From Luteibacter sp. 9135 (GTDB taxonomy: Bacteria; Pseudomonadota; Gammaproteobacteria; Xanthomonadales; Rhodanobacteraceae), in contig NZ_JQNB01000001.1 in the NCBI RefSeq assembly GCF_000745005.1, positions 558,001-622,000 of the forward strand: a stretch of 64,000 bases of DNA, given 5' to 3'. The notes beneath the pieces were generated by a model that ran no database searches, was not told the DNA's origin, and worked only from the letters and a program-made list of their open reading frames with translations. This document shows, one piece after another, positions 10,741 to 21,335 of the stretch; positions within the stretch are counted from its first letter, which is position 1; every line of letters begins with the position of its first letter. Both the position numbers and the translations under genes were made by a program.

Positions 10741-13629
10741 TCAGACAGCCTGGCGGGACGCCGCGTCGGCAGCGGCGAAGGCGAAACCGAGCTCGCCCGC
10801 CACCTGGGTCACCCCGGCGAGCACCCGATCCAGCGAGGGCGTGCGCGTGGCGATGCGCGGCCGGAGGTCCAGCGTGCAGGCGAGGCCGGCCTGGAGCAGG
10901 TCGGCATGCGCGACATGCAGCGTATCGGCCTGCGCCTGGCTCAGCAGCCCTTGCTCGCGCAGCACGTCGATCAGCGGACTGCTGGCCGGCGTATCCAGAA
11001 TGGCGGGGCACGTGGCGGCATGCGCCAGCACCATGCCCTGCAGGATGAACTCGATGTCGATCAAGGCACCGCCGCCCTGCTTGAGATCGACATGGCCTGC
11101 GTCGGAACGATCACGCTCGCCACGCCAGCGGGCACGCATCGCGCTCACTTCCGCGAGAACGCGCTCGGCGTCACGCGGCGTGGCGAGGATGTCCCGGCGG
11201 ATCTCGGCCAGCAGGCCACCGACGCGCGCATCCCCCGCCACCGGCCGGGCACGCAGCAGCGCCTGGTGCTCCCAGGTCCACGCACGGTCGCGCTGGTAGG
11301 CCTCGAAGGCATCCACGCTGGCCACGAGCAGACCCTTGGAGCCGTCCGGCCGCAGGCGCGTATCCACGTCGTAAAGCTTGCCGGCGTGGGTCTGCGCGCT
11401 CAGCCAGTGCATGACCCGCTGGGCCAGTCGCTGGTACCAGCGCGTGCCATCGACCGGACGGGGACCGTCGCTCATCGCGTTGGCGCGCTTGCCGTCGTAG
11501 ACGAACACCAGATCGAGGTCGGAGGCGAAACCCAGTTCCTCACCACCGAGGCTGCCGTAGCCCAGCACCGCGAAACCGCTGCCCTCGCCGGGAAGGCGCC
11601 CGTGCTGCGCCGTCAGTTCCCGCGTGGCAAGGGCGAGCACCGCCGCGACCACCGCCTCCGCCAGGCCGGCCAGGCGCCGCGCGGTGGCCGTTGCGTCGGC
11701 ACGCCCGTCGTTGAACGCCAGGCCCAGGCGGAACGCGATGCTGGAGCGGAATTCATTGATACGTTCCAGCTCGTGCTCCGCGTCGCGCTCGTCCAGCGTG
11801 CCGAGCGAACGGGCCATCTCCGCCGAGATGTCCGCGCGCTTCAGCGGCAACTGGTCGATGCGCGGATCGAGCACGTCGTCGAGCAGAAGCGGTTGCGCGA
11901 TGACACGCTCGGCCAGGAACGCGCTGTCGGCGAAGACATGCGCTACGCGGCGACGTGCGCTGGGCTGTTCATCCAGCAGCGCCAGGTAGGACGATCGGCG
12001 CGCCACGGCCTGCACGAGACGAAGCATGCGCAACAGGCTGGCCGCTGGCGAGGCACTGCCCCGGGCCGCGCCGATCAGCTGCGGCATCAATCGCTCCAGC
12101 CGCTCGGACGAGCGTGCCGACATCGATCGCACCGACGCCGCGCGTGGCAGCTTCACCAGCTCCGCGGCCACATCGTGGCCCGGACGAAAACCCGAAGCTT
12201 CCAGTGTCTCCCCCACGAGCGATTCGTCTCTGGCGGCGTTCCATAACTCGACGTCGGCCGCCGGGGCCACCGCCTTGCCGCCGGCCTCCGGCACCAGCAC
12301 CGCGGCGAACTCGGCGGACACCGCATCGCGATGGCCGGCCAGCACCTCCGCCAGCGCGTTCCACGAGGGGTAATTCATGCCCAGGGCAAGACGCTCGCGC
12401 GACAGCTCGTCGTCGGGAATATCGTGCGTCTGCGCGTCGCGCAGCATCTGCACGCGGTTCTCCAGCAGGCGCAGGAACAGGTAGGCCTCGCGCAACAGCT
12501 TTGCCCGCGCCGCCGGGATGTAACCTTTCGCCTCGCAGGCACGCAGGGCCGGCAGCAGCCCGCGCACGCGCAGGGCGGGGTCGCGCCCGCCGCGGATCAT
12601 CTGGGTGAGCTGCACCACGAATTCGATTTCGCGGATACCGCCCGGCCCCAGCTTGAGGTTGCCGGCCAGGTCCTTGCGCGCGACTTCCGCGTCGATCAGC
12701 GACTTCATCTCGCGCAGACCGGCGAATGCCGTGTAATCGAGGTAACGCCGATACACGAACGGCCGCAACATGTCCTGTAGCTCGCGCCCGGCGACACGAT
12801 CGCCGGCCACGGGACGCGCCTTGATCCAGGCATAACGTTCCCAGTCGCGGCCCTCGCGCTGGTAGTACTGCTCCATTGCGGCGAACGGTAGCGCGAGGCG
12901 CCCCGCGTTGCCGAACGGGCGCAGACGCAGGTCGACGCGGGCACAGATGCCGTCCACGGTGGGTTCGGCGAGCAGGCGCACCAGCTGGCGTGTCTCGCGG
13001 ATGAAGTACTCGCCGTTGTCGAGGGGACGCGCGCCGTCGGTCTCGCCACCGGAGGCATAGGCCAACACGAGGTCGATATCGGAGGAAAAATTCAGCTCGT
13101 TGCCGCCCAGCTTGCCGAAACCGACCACCACCATGCGCTGCTCCACGCCGGCCGGGTCGCGCGGGCGGCCGTAGCGCGCATGCAGCGACTGCTCGGACCA
13201 GCGCAGGGCAGCCGACAACAACGTTTCGTAGAGCGCGCTCGTGGAGGCCAGGGTGTCGTCGACATCGTCCAGGCCATTGACGTCGCGAAATACGATGCGC
13301 AACGCCTCCGCATGCCGGAAGCGCCGCAGCATCGCCATGCAGCGCTCCTCGTCGGTAGGCAGGTCGAGCGAGGCGGCGCGGGTGCTGGCATCCGGATTGC
13401 CGCGAAGGCGCTCGAGGCCCGCAGGGGACAGCAGTTCAGGCTGGCGACGCAGCACATCGAACGCGAAATCCGAGGCCAGCAAGGTGCGACGGATGCGCTC
13501 GGCCACGCCGGCGTCGTCATGCAGCGGCACGCGCGCCGCGCGGCATGCCGCCATGACGTCGGCATAGCGATGGTCGATGAGGCCGCGGAGTTCGGGACTC
13601 TCGCGTGGCACTGGCGTGGAAGCATTCAT
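10741..13629 (-). CDS. glnE: Bifunctional glutamine synthetase adenylyltransferase/adenylyl-removing enzyme
   Basis: 962-residue regulator of glutamine synthetase: the C-terminal half adenylylates GlnA and the N-terminal half removes AMP, under PII control. Two nucleotidyltransferase domains are visible: GFGKLGGNELNFSSDIDL (about residue 170) and GYGSLGGEELGFASDLDL (about residue 690), each with paired Asp residues. The central helical regulatory region is present. ATG 13629 gives the family length; the longer frame from 13677 adds an unrelated 16-residue extension. Single gene, 110 bases from the start of a divergent reading direction. Confidence 0.95.
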   Translation of the reverse strand: MNASTPVPRESPELRGLIDHRYADVMAACRAARVPLHDDAGVAERIRRTLLASDFAFDVLRRQPELLSPAGLERLRGNPDASTRAASLDLPTDEERCMAMLRRFRHAEALRIVFRDVNGLDDVDDTLASTSALYETLLSAALRWSEQSLHARYGRPRDPAGVEQRMVVVGFGKLGGNELNFSSDIDLVLAYASGGETDGARPLDNGEYFIRETRQLVRLLAEPTVDGICARVDLRLRPFGNAGRLALPFAAMEQYYQREGRDWERYAWIKARPVAGDRVAGRELQDMLRPFVYRRYLDYTAFAGLREMKSLIDAEVARKDLAGNLKLGPGGIREIEFVVQLTQMIRGGRDPALRVRGLLPALRACEAKGYIPAARAKLLREAYLFLRLLENRVQMLRDAQTHDIPDDELSRERLALGMNYPSWNALAEVLAGHRDAVSAEFAAVLVPEAGGKAVAPAADVELWNAARDESLVGETLEASGFRPGHDVAAELVKLPRAASVRSMSARSSERLERLMPQLIGAARGSASPAASLLRMLRLVQAVARRSSYLALLDEQPSARRRVAHVFADSAFLAERVIAQPLLLDDVLDPRIDQLPLKRADISAEMARSLGTLDERDAEHELERINEFRSSIAFRLGLAFNDGRADATATARRLAGLAEAVVAAVLALATRELTAQHGRLPGEGSGFAVLGYGSLGGEELGFASDLDLVFVYDGKRANAMSDGPRPVDGTRWYQRLAQRVMHWLSAQTHAGKLYDVDTRLRPDGSKGLLVASVDAFEAYQRDRAWTWEHQALLRARPVAGDARVGGLLAEIRRDILATPRDAERVLAEVSAMRARWRGERDRSDAGHVDLKQGGGALIDIEFILQGMVLAHAATCPAILDTPASSPLIDVLREQGLLSQAQADTLHVAHADLLQAGLACTLDLRPRIATRTPSLDRVLAGVTQVAGELGFAFAAADAASRQAV

Positions 13630-13698
13630 AGGATGGTCATTGTGCCCGAGGCGGACCGGTCGCGGCCGGGTTCGCAAAACTGAGGTTTTTCTTGCGAA

Positions 13699-13719
13699 TC
13701 ATGACCTTTTTTGTCATGA
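13699..13719. promoter_or_regulatory. Inverted repeat in the glnE/sulfatase divergent region
   Basis: TCATGAC and GTCATGA, seven-base arms separated by seven bases (CTTTTTT), lie in the 177-base divergent region. A weak promoter candidate for the plus-strand gene (CTGACA at 13735, TACGTT at 13757, 16-base spacing) is just downstream. Could be an operator; no known regulator matches. Confidence 0.3.
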
Positions 13720-13806
13720 CATTTCGATGACCGCCTGACAACCGGTTCATGTCCATTACGTTACAGTCCCGATCCCCTCACGACGGGGGCGCGATACGAG
13801 GACGCT

Positions 13807-15705
13807 ATGACTCTCCTTTCATCACATGGGCGTGACATCGCCGGACGGGTCGCCCTGCCGCTGTGCCTGGCGGTCGCGTTCGTCCTCTATACGGGATTTC
13901 TCGACGGCAATCCCGGCGTCGCCAGCAGCGCGTGGGCGGAGCGCCCCTGGCACCTGTTCGCCAATGCGCTGCCGGGGCTGTTGCTGGCCTCGCTGCTGCT
14001 GGTGCTCACCCGTCGCGCCTGGTTGTCCTTCGGCATCGCCTTCCTCGTCCAGGGTGCCGTCCTGGCGGTCAGCGCGATCAAGATGAAGAACCTGGGCTCG
14101 CCCCTGTTGCCGGCCGATTTCCGCATGGTGGGCCAGCTGAAGAACGGCGGCCTGCACCTCCTGGGCGGCTACCTGCCCGCCAGCCCGTTGCCCTACCTGG
14201 CCATCCTCGGCGTCGTCGCGCTGATCGTCCTGGTCGCCCGCGTCGAGCCACCGTTGTTCGCGAGGCGCACCCATGGCCGCCGCCTGGTCTCCGGGCTGGC
14301 CCTGTTCGCGTTGATCGGCACGCTGGCCGCGGGGGTGCCGGCCTGGTCGGCGATGTACAACAAGGACCGCCTGGGCATGCAGCCCTGGTCTGCCGCCTCC
14401 AACGCCGGATACAACGGCGTGGTCACCACGCTCATGCAGTTCCGCCTGCAGAACGCCGGCAAGAAGCAGAAGGCCGATCCGGCCGAAGCACAGCAGTTCC
14501 TCGCGGCCACCGATGCCCAGCTGCGCCAGCACATGACCAGCGCCGCGGCGAATGCGCGCCAGACACCGGACATCGTGGTGATCCAGAGCGAGTCGTTCTT
14601 CGATCCCGCCGTCATTCGCGGCATCGAGCACGAGGATTTCGCACCAAACCTACACCGTCTGGCCCAGCACGCCAGCACAGGGCAACTGCACGTGCCCACG
14701 TTCGGCGGCGGCACCATCCGCACGGAGTTCGAGGTACTGACGGGGCTGTCGCTGCGCTACTTCCCGACCATGCAGTTTCCTTACCTGCAGATGCAGGCCG
14801 GTGTCATGCCGGGCATGGTCCGCGTCCTGCGCTCGCATGGCTACGAGACCGTCGCCGTGCACGGCAACGATGCCGGGTTCTGGAACCGCACCGCGGCGTT
14901 CAAGTCGCTGGGCTTCGACCGTTTCGTATCGCAGCCGGACTTCCCGAAGGGCGTCCGCAAGGATGGCGAATACATGGCCGACAGCGCCATGACCGATGAA
15001 ATCATGAGCCAGCTGAAAGAGGCCGGCCCACCGCGATTCGTCTTCGCCATCAGCATGGAAGCCCATGGCCCCTACGACAAATCGGTAAACATCGACACGA
15101 AGGAACGCGACGCCATCCCCGTGCCAGAGGGCATCAGCGACGACGCCAAGCTGCAGCTGCGTAATTACATCTATCACATGCGCCATGCCGACGCGGAACT
15201 GGGGCGCCTTGCCGCGCTACTGCGACAGCGCGAGCGTCCGACACTGCTACTGTTCTACGGCGATCACCTTCCGGCACTGGTGGAAACCTACGACAAGGCC
15301 GGGTTCGTCGATGGCAAGACGATGCTGACGCAGACCGTACCCTACGTATTGATCGACGCGCACGATGACGGCCCGGCACCGGTCAAGGCCGACCTGGCCG
15401 CCTGGATGTTGCCCGGCAAGCTGCTGGAACAGGCCGGGATACACGACGACCCCTACTTCGCACTCACGCAGGTGGTCGGCCAGCAACTGGCCTCGCTCAC
15501 CCATGCGCCGGATGCTACCGAGGCGGCCGAAGACGACAGCCAGTCGTTCACCGATACGTCGATGAAAAACATCGCGATGTTGCGCATGAAACGCAAGCTG
15601 GAGCCGCTGGTCGCCAGTTACGCGACACCGGCCGCGGAGACCGCCGTCCGTCGCCCGGGCGAGACCGGCCCCGCCACGGAATCCGCCGCCGGAGCCGGCC
15701 AGTAG
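13807..15705 (+). CDS. LTA synthase/OpgB-family membrane sulfatase-fold transferase
   Basis: 632-residue inner-membrane enzyme with a large periplasmic domain. Membrane helices occupy about residues 12-30, 55-90, 125-145 and 155-180. The alkaline-phosphatase-fold domain follows, with the metal ligand Glu262 (IQSESFFDP), the putative catalytic Thr303 in GGGTIRTEFEVLTG (aligned with the LtaS nucleophile region GKTSDSEF), and Asp486-His487 (FYGDHLP). Family members move phosphoglycerol or phosphoethanolamine onto envelope glycans or lipids; in Gram-negatives OpgB acts on periplasmic glucans. Substrate here is unknown. The C-terminal 60 residues are low complexity. Confidence 0.85.
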   Translation: MTLLSSHGRDIAGRVALPLCLAVAFVLYTGFLDGNPGVASSAWAERPWHLFANALPGLLLASLLLVLTRRAWLSFGIAFLVQGAVLAVSAIKMKNLGSPLLPADFRMVGQLKNGGLHLLGGYLPASPLPYLAILGVVALIVLVARVEPPLFARRTHGRRLVSGLALFALIGTLAAGVPAWSAMYNKDRLGMQPWSAASNAGYNGVVTTLMQFRLQNAGKKQKADPAEAQQFLAATDAQLRQHMTSAAANARQTPDIVVIQSESFFDPAVIRGIEHEDFAPNLHRLAQHASTGQLHVPTFGGGTIRTEFEVLTGLSLRYFPTMQFPYLQMQAGVMPGMVRVLRSHGYETVAVHGNDAGFWNRTAAFKSLGFDRFVSQPDFPKGVRKDGEYMADSAMTDEIMSQLKEAGPPRFVFAISMEAHGPYDKSVNIDTKERDAIPVPEGISDDAKLQLRNYIYHMRHADAELGRLAALLRQRERPTLLLFYGDHLPALVETYDKAGFVDGKTMLTQTVPYVLIDAHDDGPAPVKADLAAWMLPGKLLEQAGIHDDPYFALTQVVGQQLASLTHAPDATEAAEDDSQSFTDTSMKNIAMLRMKRKLEPLVASYATPAAETAVRRPGETGPATESAAGAGQ

Positions 15706-15916
15706 CGGCATCGCAATATGTTGCGCATGCGTGCCGAATTTACAGTCCGATAGTACGGGCGCATGGATCATCCGGTGCCCTGGATCACAGAACACCTGTA
15801 AGTGCAGGCATAGCGTGGTGACGCACCGTCCACGGTGCGGGAGCCGGGGGGCGCGCGCCGACCATCGTTGGTCGACGGCACAGGGACGACGCCCTTTCAT
15901 TACAGGAGTCGTACGC

Positions 15917-16924
15917 ATGAAGAGGTTCGCTTCCATCGGCCGGATCGTGGCGCGCTCCGGCATCGTTGCCGTGATGTTCTCTTTCGCATGGGCCGCCAGC
16001 GCGTTTGACGTATCGCCCCCAACATCCCACGTCGAGCTCACACGCGTCGGCTCGATGCCGACCAGCGCGAAGCCGGCCGGTATTCCGGATGATTACGTCA
16101 TTACACCCAACGGCTATTTCTCTCCCGACTGCGTCGCCACGGTACACACCGGCGATGAGTTGCAACGAAACGGCATGATCCGCCGCGCCTCGGGAACCAT
16201 GGAAACGGCGGCCACCTGCGGCAAGCCCAATTACACGCTGCAAGGCGAGCGCGTCGAAGCCGACGGTCGCCATGTGCTACGTAGCGCATCCACCCCGCCA
16301 CCGGAGCAAAGTGGCTGGGTGCAGGCGGCCAACTACACCAGCAGCACGCCGATCGGACGCATCGTCGCCACGTGGACCGTACCCAACGCTCCGACGACGA
16401 AGGACGATCAGGTCATCTATTTCTTCCCGGGCCTGGAGCAACTGCCGACGGTGCAATCCATCCTGCAACCCGTACTGGGATGGAACGGCTACAACGACAA
16501 GGCCTGGACCCTCGCCAGCTGGAACTGCTGCGTCGACGGCACGACGTATCACAGCGATCCGATTCCCGCGCGCGTCGGCGATACGGTGGTGGGCGACACA
16601 TATTCCACGTGCGCCGCGGGTCAGGCCTGCTCGACATGGAAGATCGATTCACGCAACACCACCACGGGCAAGACCAGCTCGCTGACCACCAACCCCTATG
16701 CCGACCTGACCTGGGTCTTCGGTGGCGTGCTGGAGGTCTATAACGTCTCCACGTGTGGCGAGTACCCCGGCGGCCCGATCACCTTCAGCAACATCCAGGT
16801 ATACGACCGCAACAACACACGCGTTGCCTCGCCACCGTGGAAGGGCTTCAGCACCTCCGGCATCAATCCGCAGTGCAATTACGGACTGAGCACCACGGCC
16901 ACGTCGGCGACGATCTCGTATTGA
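15917..16924 (+). CDS. Secreted protein of unknown function
   Basis: 335-residue exported protein. A signal peptide (about residues 1-28, ending AASA) leads a beta-rich domain with segments GRIVATWTVPNAP, QVIYFFPGLEQ and ILQPVLGWNG followed by an ASWNCC pair and a GDTVVGDTY segment. Similar secreted proteins occur in actinomycetes and fungi, but I know of no assigned activity. Eight Cys residues suggest disulfides. Start ATG 15917 has AGGAG ten bases upstream. The 211 bases before it hold a perfect short hairpin (GCACCGT/ACGGTGC near 15820) and no gene. It converges on the halovibrin-like pair 24 bases downstream. Confidence 0.7.
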   Translation: MKRFASIGRIVARSGIVAVMFSFAWAASAFDVSPPTSHVELTRVGSMPTSAKPAGIPDDYVITPNGYFSPDCVATVHTGDELQRNGMIRRASGTMETAATCGKPNYTLQGERVEADGRHVLRSASTPPPEQSGWVQAANYTSSTPIGRIVATWTVPNAPTTKDDQVIYFFPGLEQLPTVQSILQPVLGWNGYNDKAWTLASWNCCVDGTTYHSDPIPARVGDTVVGDTYSTCAAGQACSTWKIDSRNTTTGKTSSLTTNPYADLTWVFGGVLEVYNVSTCGEYPGGPITFSNIQVYDRNNTRVASPPWKGFSTSGINPQCNYGLSTTATSATISY

Positions 16925-16948
16925 GTCCAGCGCCGTCCGCGACGACGA

Positions 16949-17839
16949 TCACAGCGCCTGATCGTCGTCGTGATAGCTGAAGGGCCAACTTTCGTCGGTC
17001 GGGTCGATCCGCACGATGGGGAGCAGGCGTCCTGTCGCTTCGTAGAAATCCGCCCGACTGGTGCGGACCCACTGCAAGGCACCCGCATCCGTATCCAGGA
17101 AGAACAGCGCCTCGATCGGCAGCCGGTCCGGGATATCCTGCGGCCACTCAGCCATCATGACCTCCATGTAACGTCGCGACGGAATTTCGAGACGACCACG
17201 CTGCCTGGCAAGGACGGCCAGATCGAACGAAAAGGCGTCGACACCGAACGCGCACTGGTGCAGCGCACGTCGACGAAACGCATCCGGCGGGTTCTCTGGT
17301 TCGGGTGCCACCGACAGGTAATGCCGGGCGAATGCGTCCGCTGTCACGATGCCCTGCTCCAGGCAGGGCCGGCTATCGACCGGATAGTCCAGCGACGCGC
17401 TACATCCGTAGGTTCCGCGATCGATGCCGGTGATCGCGTCGTACGGATAGACACACTGCATCTGCAGCCCATAACGACCATCCGCCGACCAGTGCTCCGC
17501 CGCCGCGACGATGAAACCGTACGTGCCGAAGAGTTCCAGCGACCCAACATCAGCGCGGAAGTAGCTGAACGACACACCACGATAGGCGTCGGCCGGATTG
17601 GGATTCCAGAAAGGGTAGGCGGGCGAATACACGGTCGTGCGCAACAGCACGCCGTTGCAGTAGAACGCCGCCTGCGTACCCTCCGTGCAGGCCGTTCGCA
17701 CATCTGCATAACGTGCGTTGAGCGCACTCGCCACGTCATCTCCGGCCGAACGGCGCGGCGCAAGCGGGCCGGGGGACAGCCCGCACCCGGCGGCCATTGC
17801 CATCGCCGCCAGGGGAAACATCCATGAAGTCCATGCCAT
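16949..17839 (-). CDS. Halovibrin-like secreted lipoprotein (copy 1)
   Basis: 296-residue predicted lipoprotein with signal peptide and lipobox MAAGC. It is related in sequence pattern to HvnA/HvnC-type halovibrins (described in Vibrio as secreted ADP-ribosyltransferases): LNARYADVRTACTEG, AFYCNGVLLRTTV, YRGVSFSYFRADV, CSASLDYP, QCAFGVD and EWPQDIPDRLPIEALFF. Eight or more Cys after the lipobox fit an exported disulfide-bonded protein. It is paralogous to the neighbour at 17885 and is probably cotranscribed, 45 bases apart. The family match is by recognition of motifs; activity is not shown by the sequence. Confidence 0.6.
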   Translation of the reverse strand: MAWTSWMFPLAAMAMAAGCGLSPGPLAPRRSAGDDVASALNARYADVRTACTEGTQAAFYCNGVLLRTTVYSPAYPFWNPNPADAYRGVSFSYFRADVGSLELFGTYGFIVAAAEHWSADGRYGLQMQCVYPYDAITGIDRGTYGCSASLDYPVDSRPCLEQGIVTADAFARHYLSVAPEPENPPDAFRRRALHQCAFGVDAFSFDLAVLARQRGRLEIPSRRYMEVMMAEWPQDIPDRLPIEALFFLDTDAGALQWVRTSRADFYEATGRLLPIVRIDPTDESWPFSYHDDDQAL

Positions 17840-17884
17840 GAGCCCGATCTCCTCGATTCATCGACGCAAGCGCCGCACCGGCAG

Positions 17885-18889
17885 CTAGTCGTGCAAGGTG
17901 ACCGGCGTACCGGGACCCGTGGTCTTACGCGCCGCGATGCGCCGGGACGCGGCATCGTCTGGCGTTCCCTGATCGTCCGCGTGGAAGCTGAAAGGAGGGT
18001 CGCTGAGTGAGGTCGTCATGCGCAGGATCGGAAGCAGCCGACCGGCCTGGACAAAAAAATCGGCCTGCATCGCCCTGGCCTGCCGCAAGCTCGCCGACGT
18101 GGGTGCGCGCCCCTCGACAAAGACATACAGGGCTTCGATGGGGAGTTTCTGCGGGATGTCCTGCGGCCAGGTACCGATGACCTGCTCGGTGTATCGCTGC
18201 CACTCGTCCTCCTCGAGCAACCCGCCCTTGCGTGCATGAATGCTCAACTGGAACGCGCGCGCATCGACGCCAAACGCGCATTGGTGCGTCTGCCGGGCAA
18301 CGTAGTTGGATCCGCCACTGAGATAGTGCGCGGCGAAGGCCTCCACGGTCTCGATGCCTTGCTCGCCGCAGGGCCCGCTATCCTTCAGACCGCGGTGTGC
18401 GCCACACCCATGGATACCCCTTTGCGCGCCCGTATATCCGTCGAAGGCAAACGAGCAATACATCTCCAGCACTGGCGCGCCCGCGCGCGCCCAATCGTCC
18501 GCGGGACCGAAGACATAGCCCTGATCCTGGAATGACCGACGAATGCCGACATCCTTCCGCAGGTAGCTGAAGGACACGCCGGTATAATTCGGGTCCACCT
18601 TGTTGTTCCAGAAGTAGTACGGACTGGCCCAGATGACGCCGCGATAGATGACGCCACTGCAGAAGTAAGCCGCGTTTCCGTCAGTGCATGTACTGCGCAC
18701 GTCCTCGTAGCGTGCGTTGAGCCGCTCCGCCAGCGCCTCTCCAGCGCCGGTAGCAGCCGATGTCGTGGCGACGGAGACCGCGACAGGCGTAGCGCTCTCG
18801 TGGCTCCCGCGCTCCACCGCGACCTGGGCACACCCTGCGATGAGCAGTGCACAGGTGAGCGGCACCCACCATCCCTTGCTGTTTTTCAT
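17885..18889 (-). CDS. Halovibrin-like secreted lipoprotein (copy 2)
   Basis: 334-residue predicted lipoprotein, lipobox LIAGC, paralogous to the gene at 16949. It shares LNARYEDVRSTCTDG, AYFCSGVIYRGVI, YTGVSFSYLRKDVG, GIHGCGAHRG, QCAFGVDARAFQLS and TWPQDIPQKLPIEALYVF. Cys positions match those of copy 1. ATG 18889 gives the shortest complete signal peptide; an in-frame ATG at 18919 is possible. The 144 bases upstream (to 19033) carry its promoter region and the groEL terminator. Confidence 0.6.
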   Translation of the reverse strand: MKNSKGWWVPLTCALLIAGCAQVAVERGSHESATPVAVSVATTSAATGAGEALAERLNARYEDVRSTCTDGNAAYFCSGVIYRGVIWASPYYFWNNKVDPNYTGVSFSYLRKDVGIRRSFQDQGYVFGPADDWARAGAPVLEMYCSFAFDGYTGAQRGIHGCGAHRGLKDSGPCGEQGIETVEAFAAHYLSGGSNYVARQTHQCAFGVDARAFQLSIHARKGGLLEEDEWQRYTEQVIGTWPQDIPQKLPIEALYVFVEGRAPTSASLRQARAMQADFFVQAGRLLPILRMTTSLSDPPFSFHADDQGTPDDAASRRIAARKTTGPGTPVTLHD

Positions 18890-19033
18890 GACGACATTCC
18901 GTGTCTTCGGGGACTTCATTGATAACACTTGAAAGCCATGCCGGACGACGACCACCGGACCGTTCGCTATGTCGATCCGGCCAGCCGCGCCGCAACAGGT
19001 TGAATGGACTGAAATACACGATGCGAAATGCAT

Positions 19034-19063
19034 AAAAAAAGGAGCCCCGCATCGCGGGGCTCC
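19034..19063 (-). terminator. Intrinsic terminator of groES-groEL
   Basis: On the minus strand a ten-base stem GGAGCCCCGC/GCGGGGCTCC with a three-base loop is followed by seven T residues, 28 bases after the groEL stop. Confidence 0.9.
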
Positions 19064-19090
19064 CTTGTTCCGTACCGTGTGCGGCGGAGC

Positions 19091-20758
<1,668 letters not shown>

Positions 20759-20797
20759 TTAGATAAGAGAAAACGCGGTGGACGAGGCGAGCTGAGC

Positions 20798-21091
20798 TCA
20801 GCCTTCCAGGACCGCCACGATGTCGTCTTCCTTCAGGAAGACCAGCTCTTCGCCGTCGACCTTGATTTCCTGGCCGGCGTACTTGCCGAACAGGACCACG
20901 TCGCCTTCCTTCACGCCCATCGGGCGGAGCTGGCCGCTGGCGAGCAGCAGGCCGGTACCGGCGGCGATGACCTTGCCGCGGGTGGGCTTCTCGGTGGCGC
21001 TGTCGGGGATGACGATGCCACCGGCCGAGACGCGCTCTTCTTCGAGACGCTTGACGATGACGCGATCGTGCAGCGGGCGCAGTTTGCTCAT
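20798..21091 (-). CDS. groS: Co-chaperonin GroES
   Basis: 97-residue lid of the GroEL chamber. It begins [15 protein letters not shown] and contains the mobile-loop segment [26 protein letters not shown] 21091 gives the universal GroES start; the longer in-frame ATG at 21106 would add five residues overlapping the leader. Confidence 0.97.
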   Translation of the reverse strand: MSKLRPLHDRVIVKRLEEERVSAGGIVIPDSATEKPTRGKVIAAGTGLLLASGQLRPMGVKEGDVVLFGKYAGQEIKVDGEELVFLKEDDIVAVLEG

Positions 21092-21139
21092 GACTTCTCC
21101 AAACATATGTTTGACGGGAAAGGATTTGTTACCACCCTG

Positions 21140-21166
21140 TTAGCACTTGGCCAGGGTGAGTGCCAG
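21140..21166 (-). promoter_or_regulatory. CIRCE-like HrcA operator of groESL
   Basis: On the plus strand TTAGCACTT, nine bases, GAGTGCCAG (consensus TTAGCACTC-N9-GAGTGCTAA). Three of eighteen arm positions differ from consensus (the last base of the left arm, two near the end of the right arm). The site lies about 50 bases upstream of the groES start. A possible -10, TAAAAT on the minus strand at 21173-21168, abuts it. HrcA control is inferred from the site. Confidence 0.75.
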
Positions 21167-21335
21167 AATTTTAGCCAGAAGAATGCGTCAACCGGAAGTC
21201 TTTCTGGATGCTCGACAGATGGCGGCGCGGACGTCGGGTTCAAGGGCGCGGGCGGAAAATAGTTGCCCGGACAGCGCGTGCAAGCCAGACCGGGCTGGCC
21301 CGGTCATAATGTCCAACGCCTTCCCGGAGAGTCCC

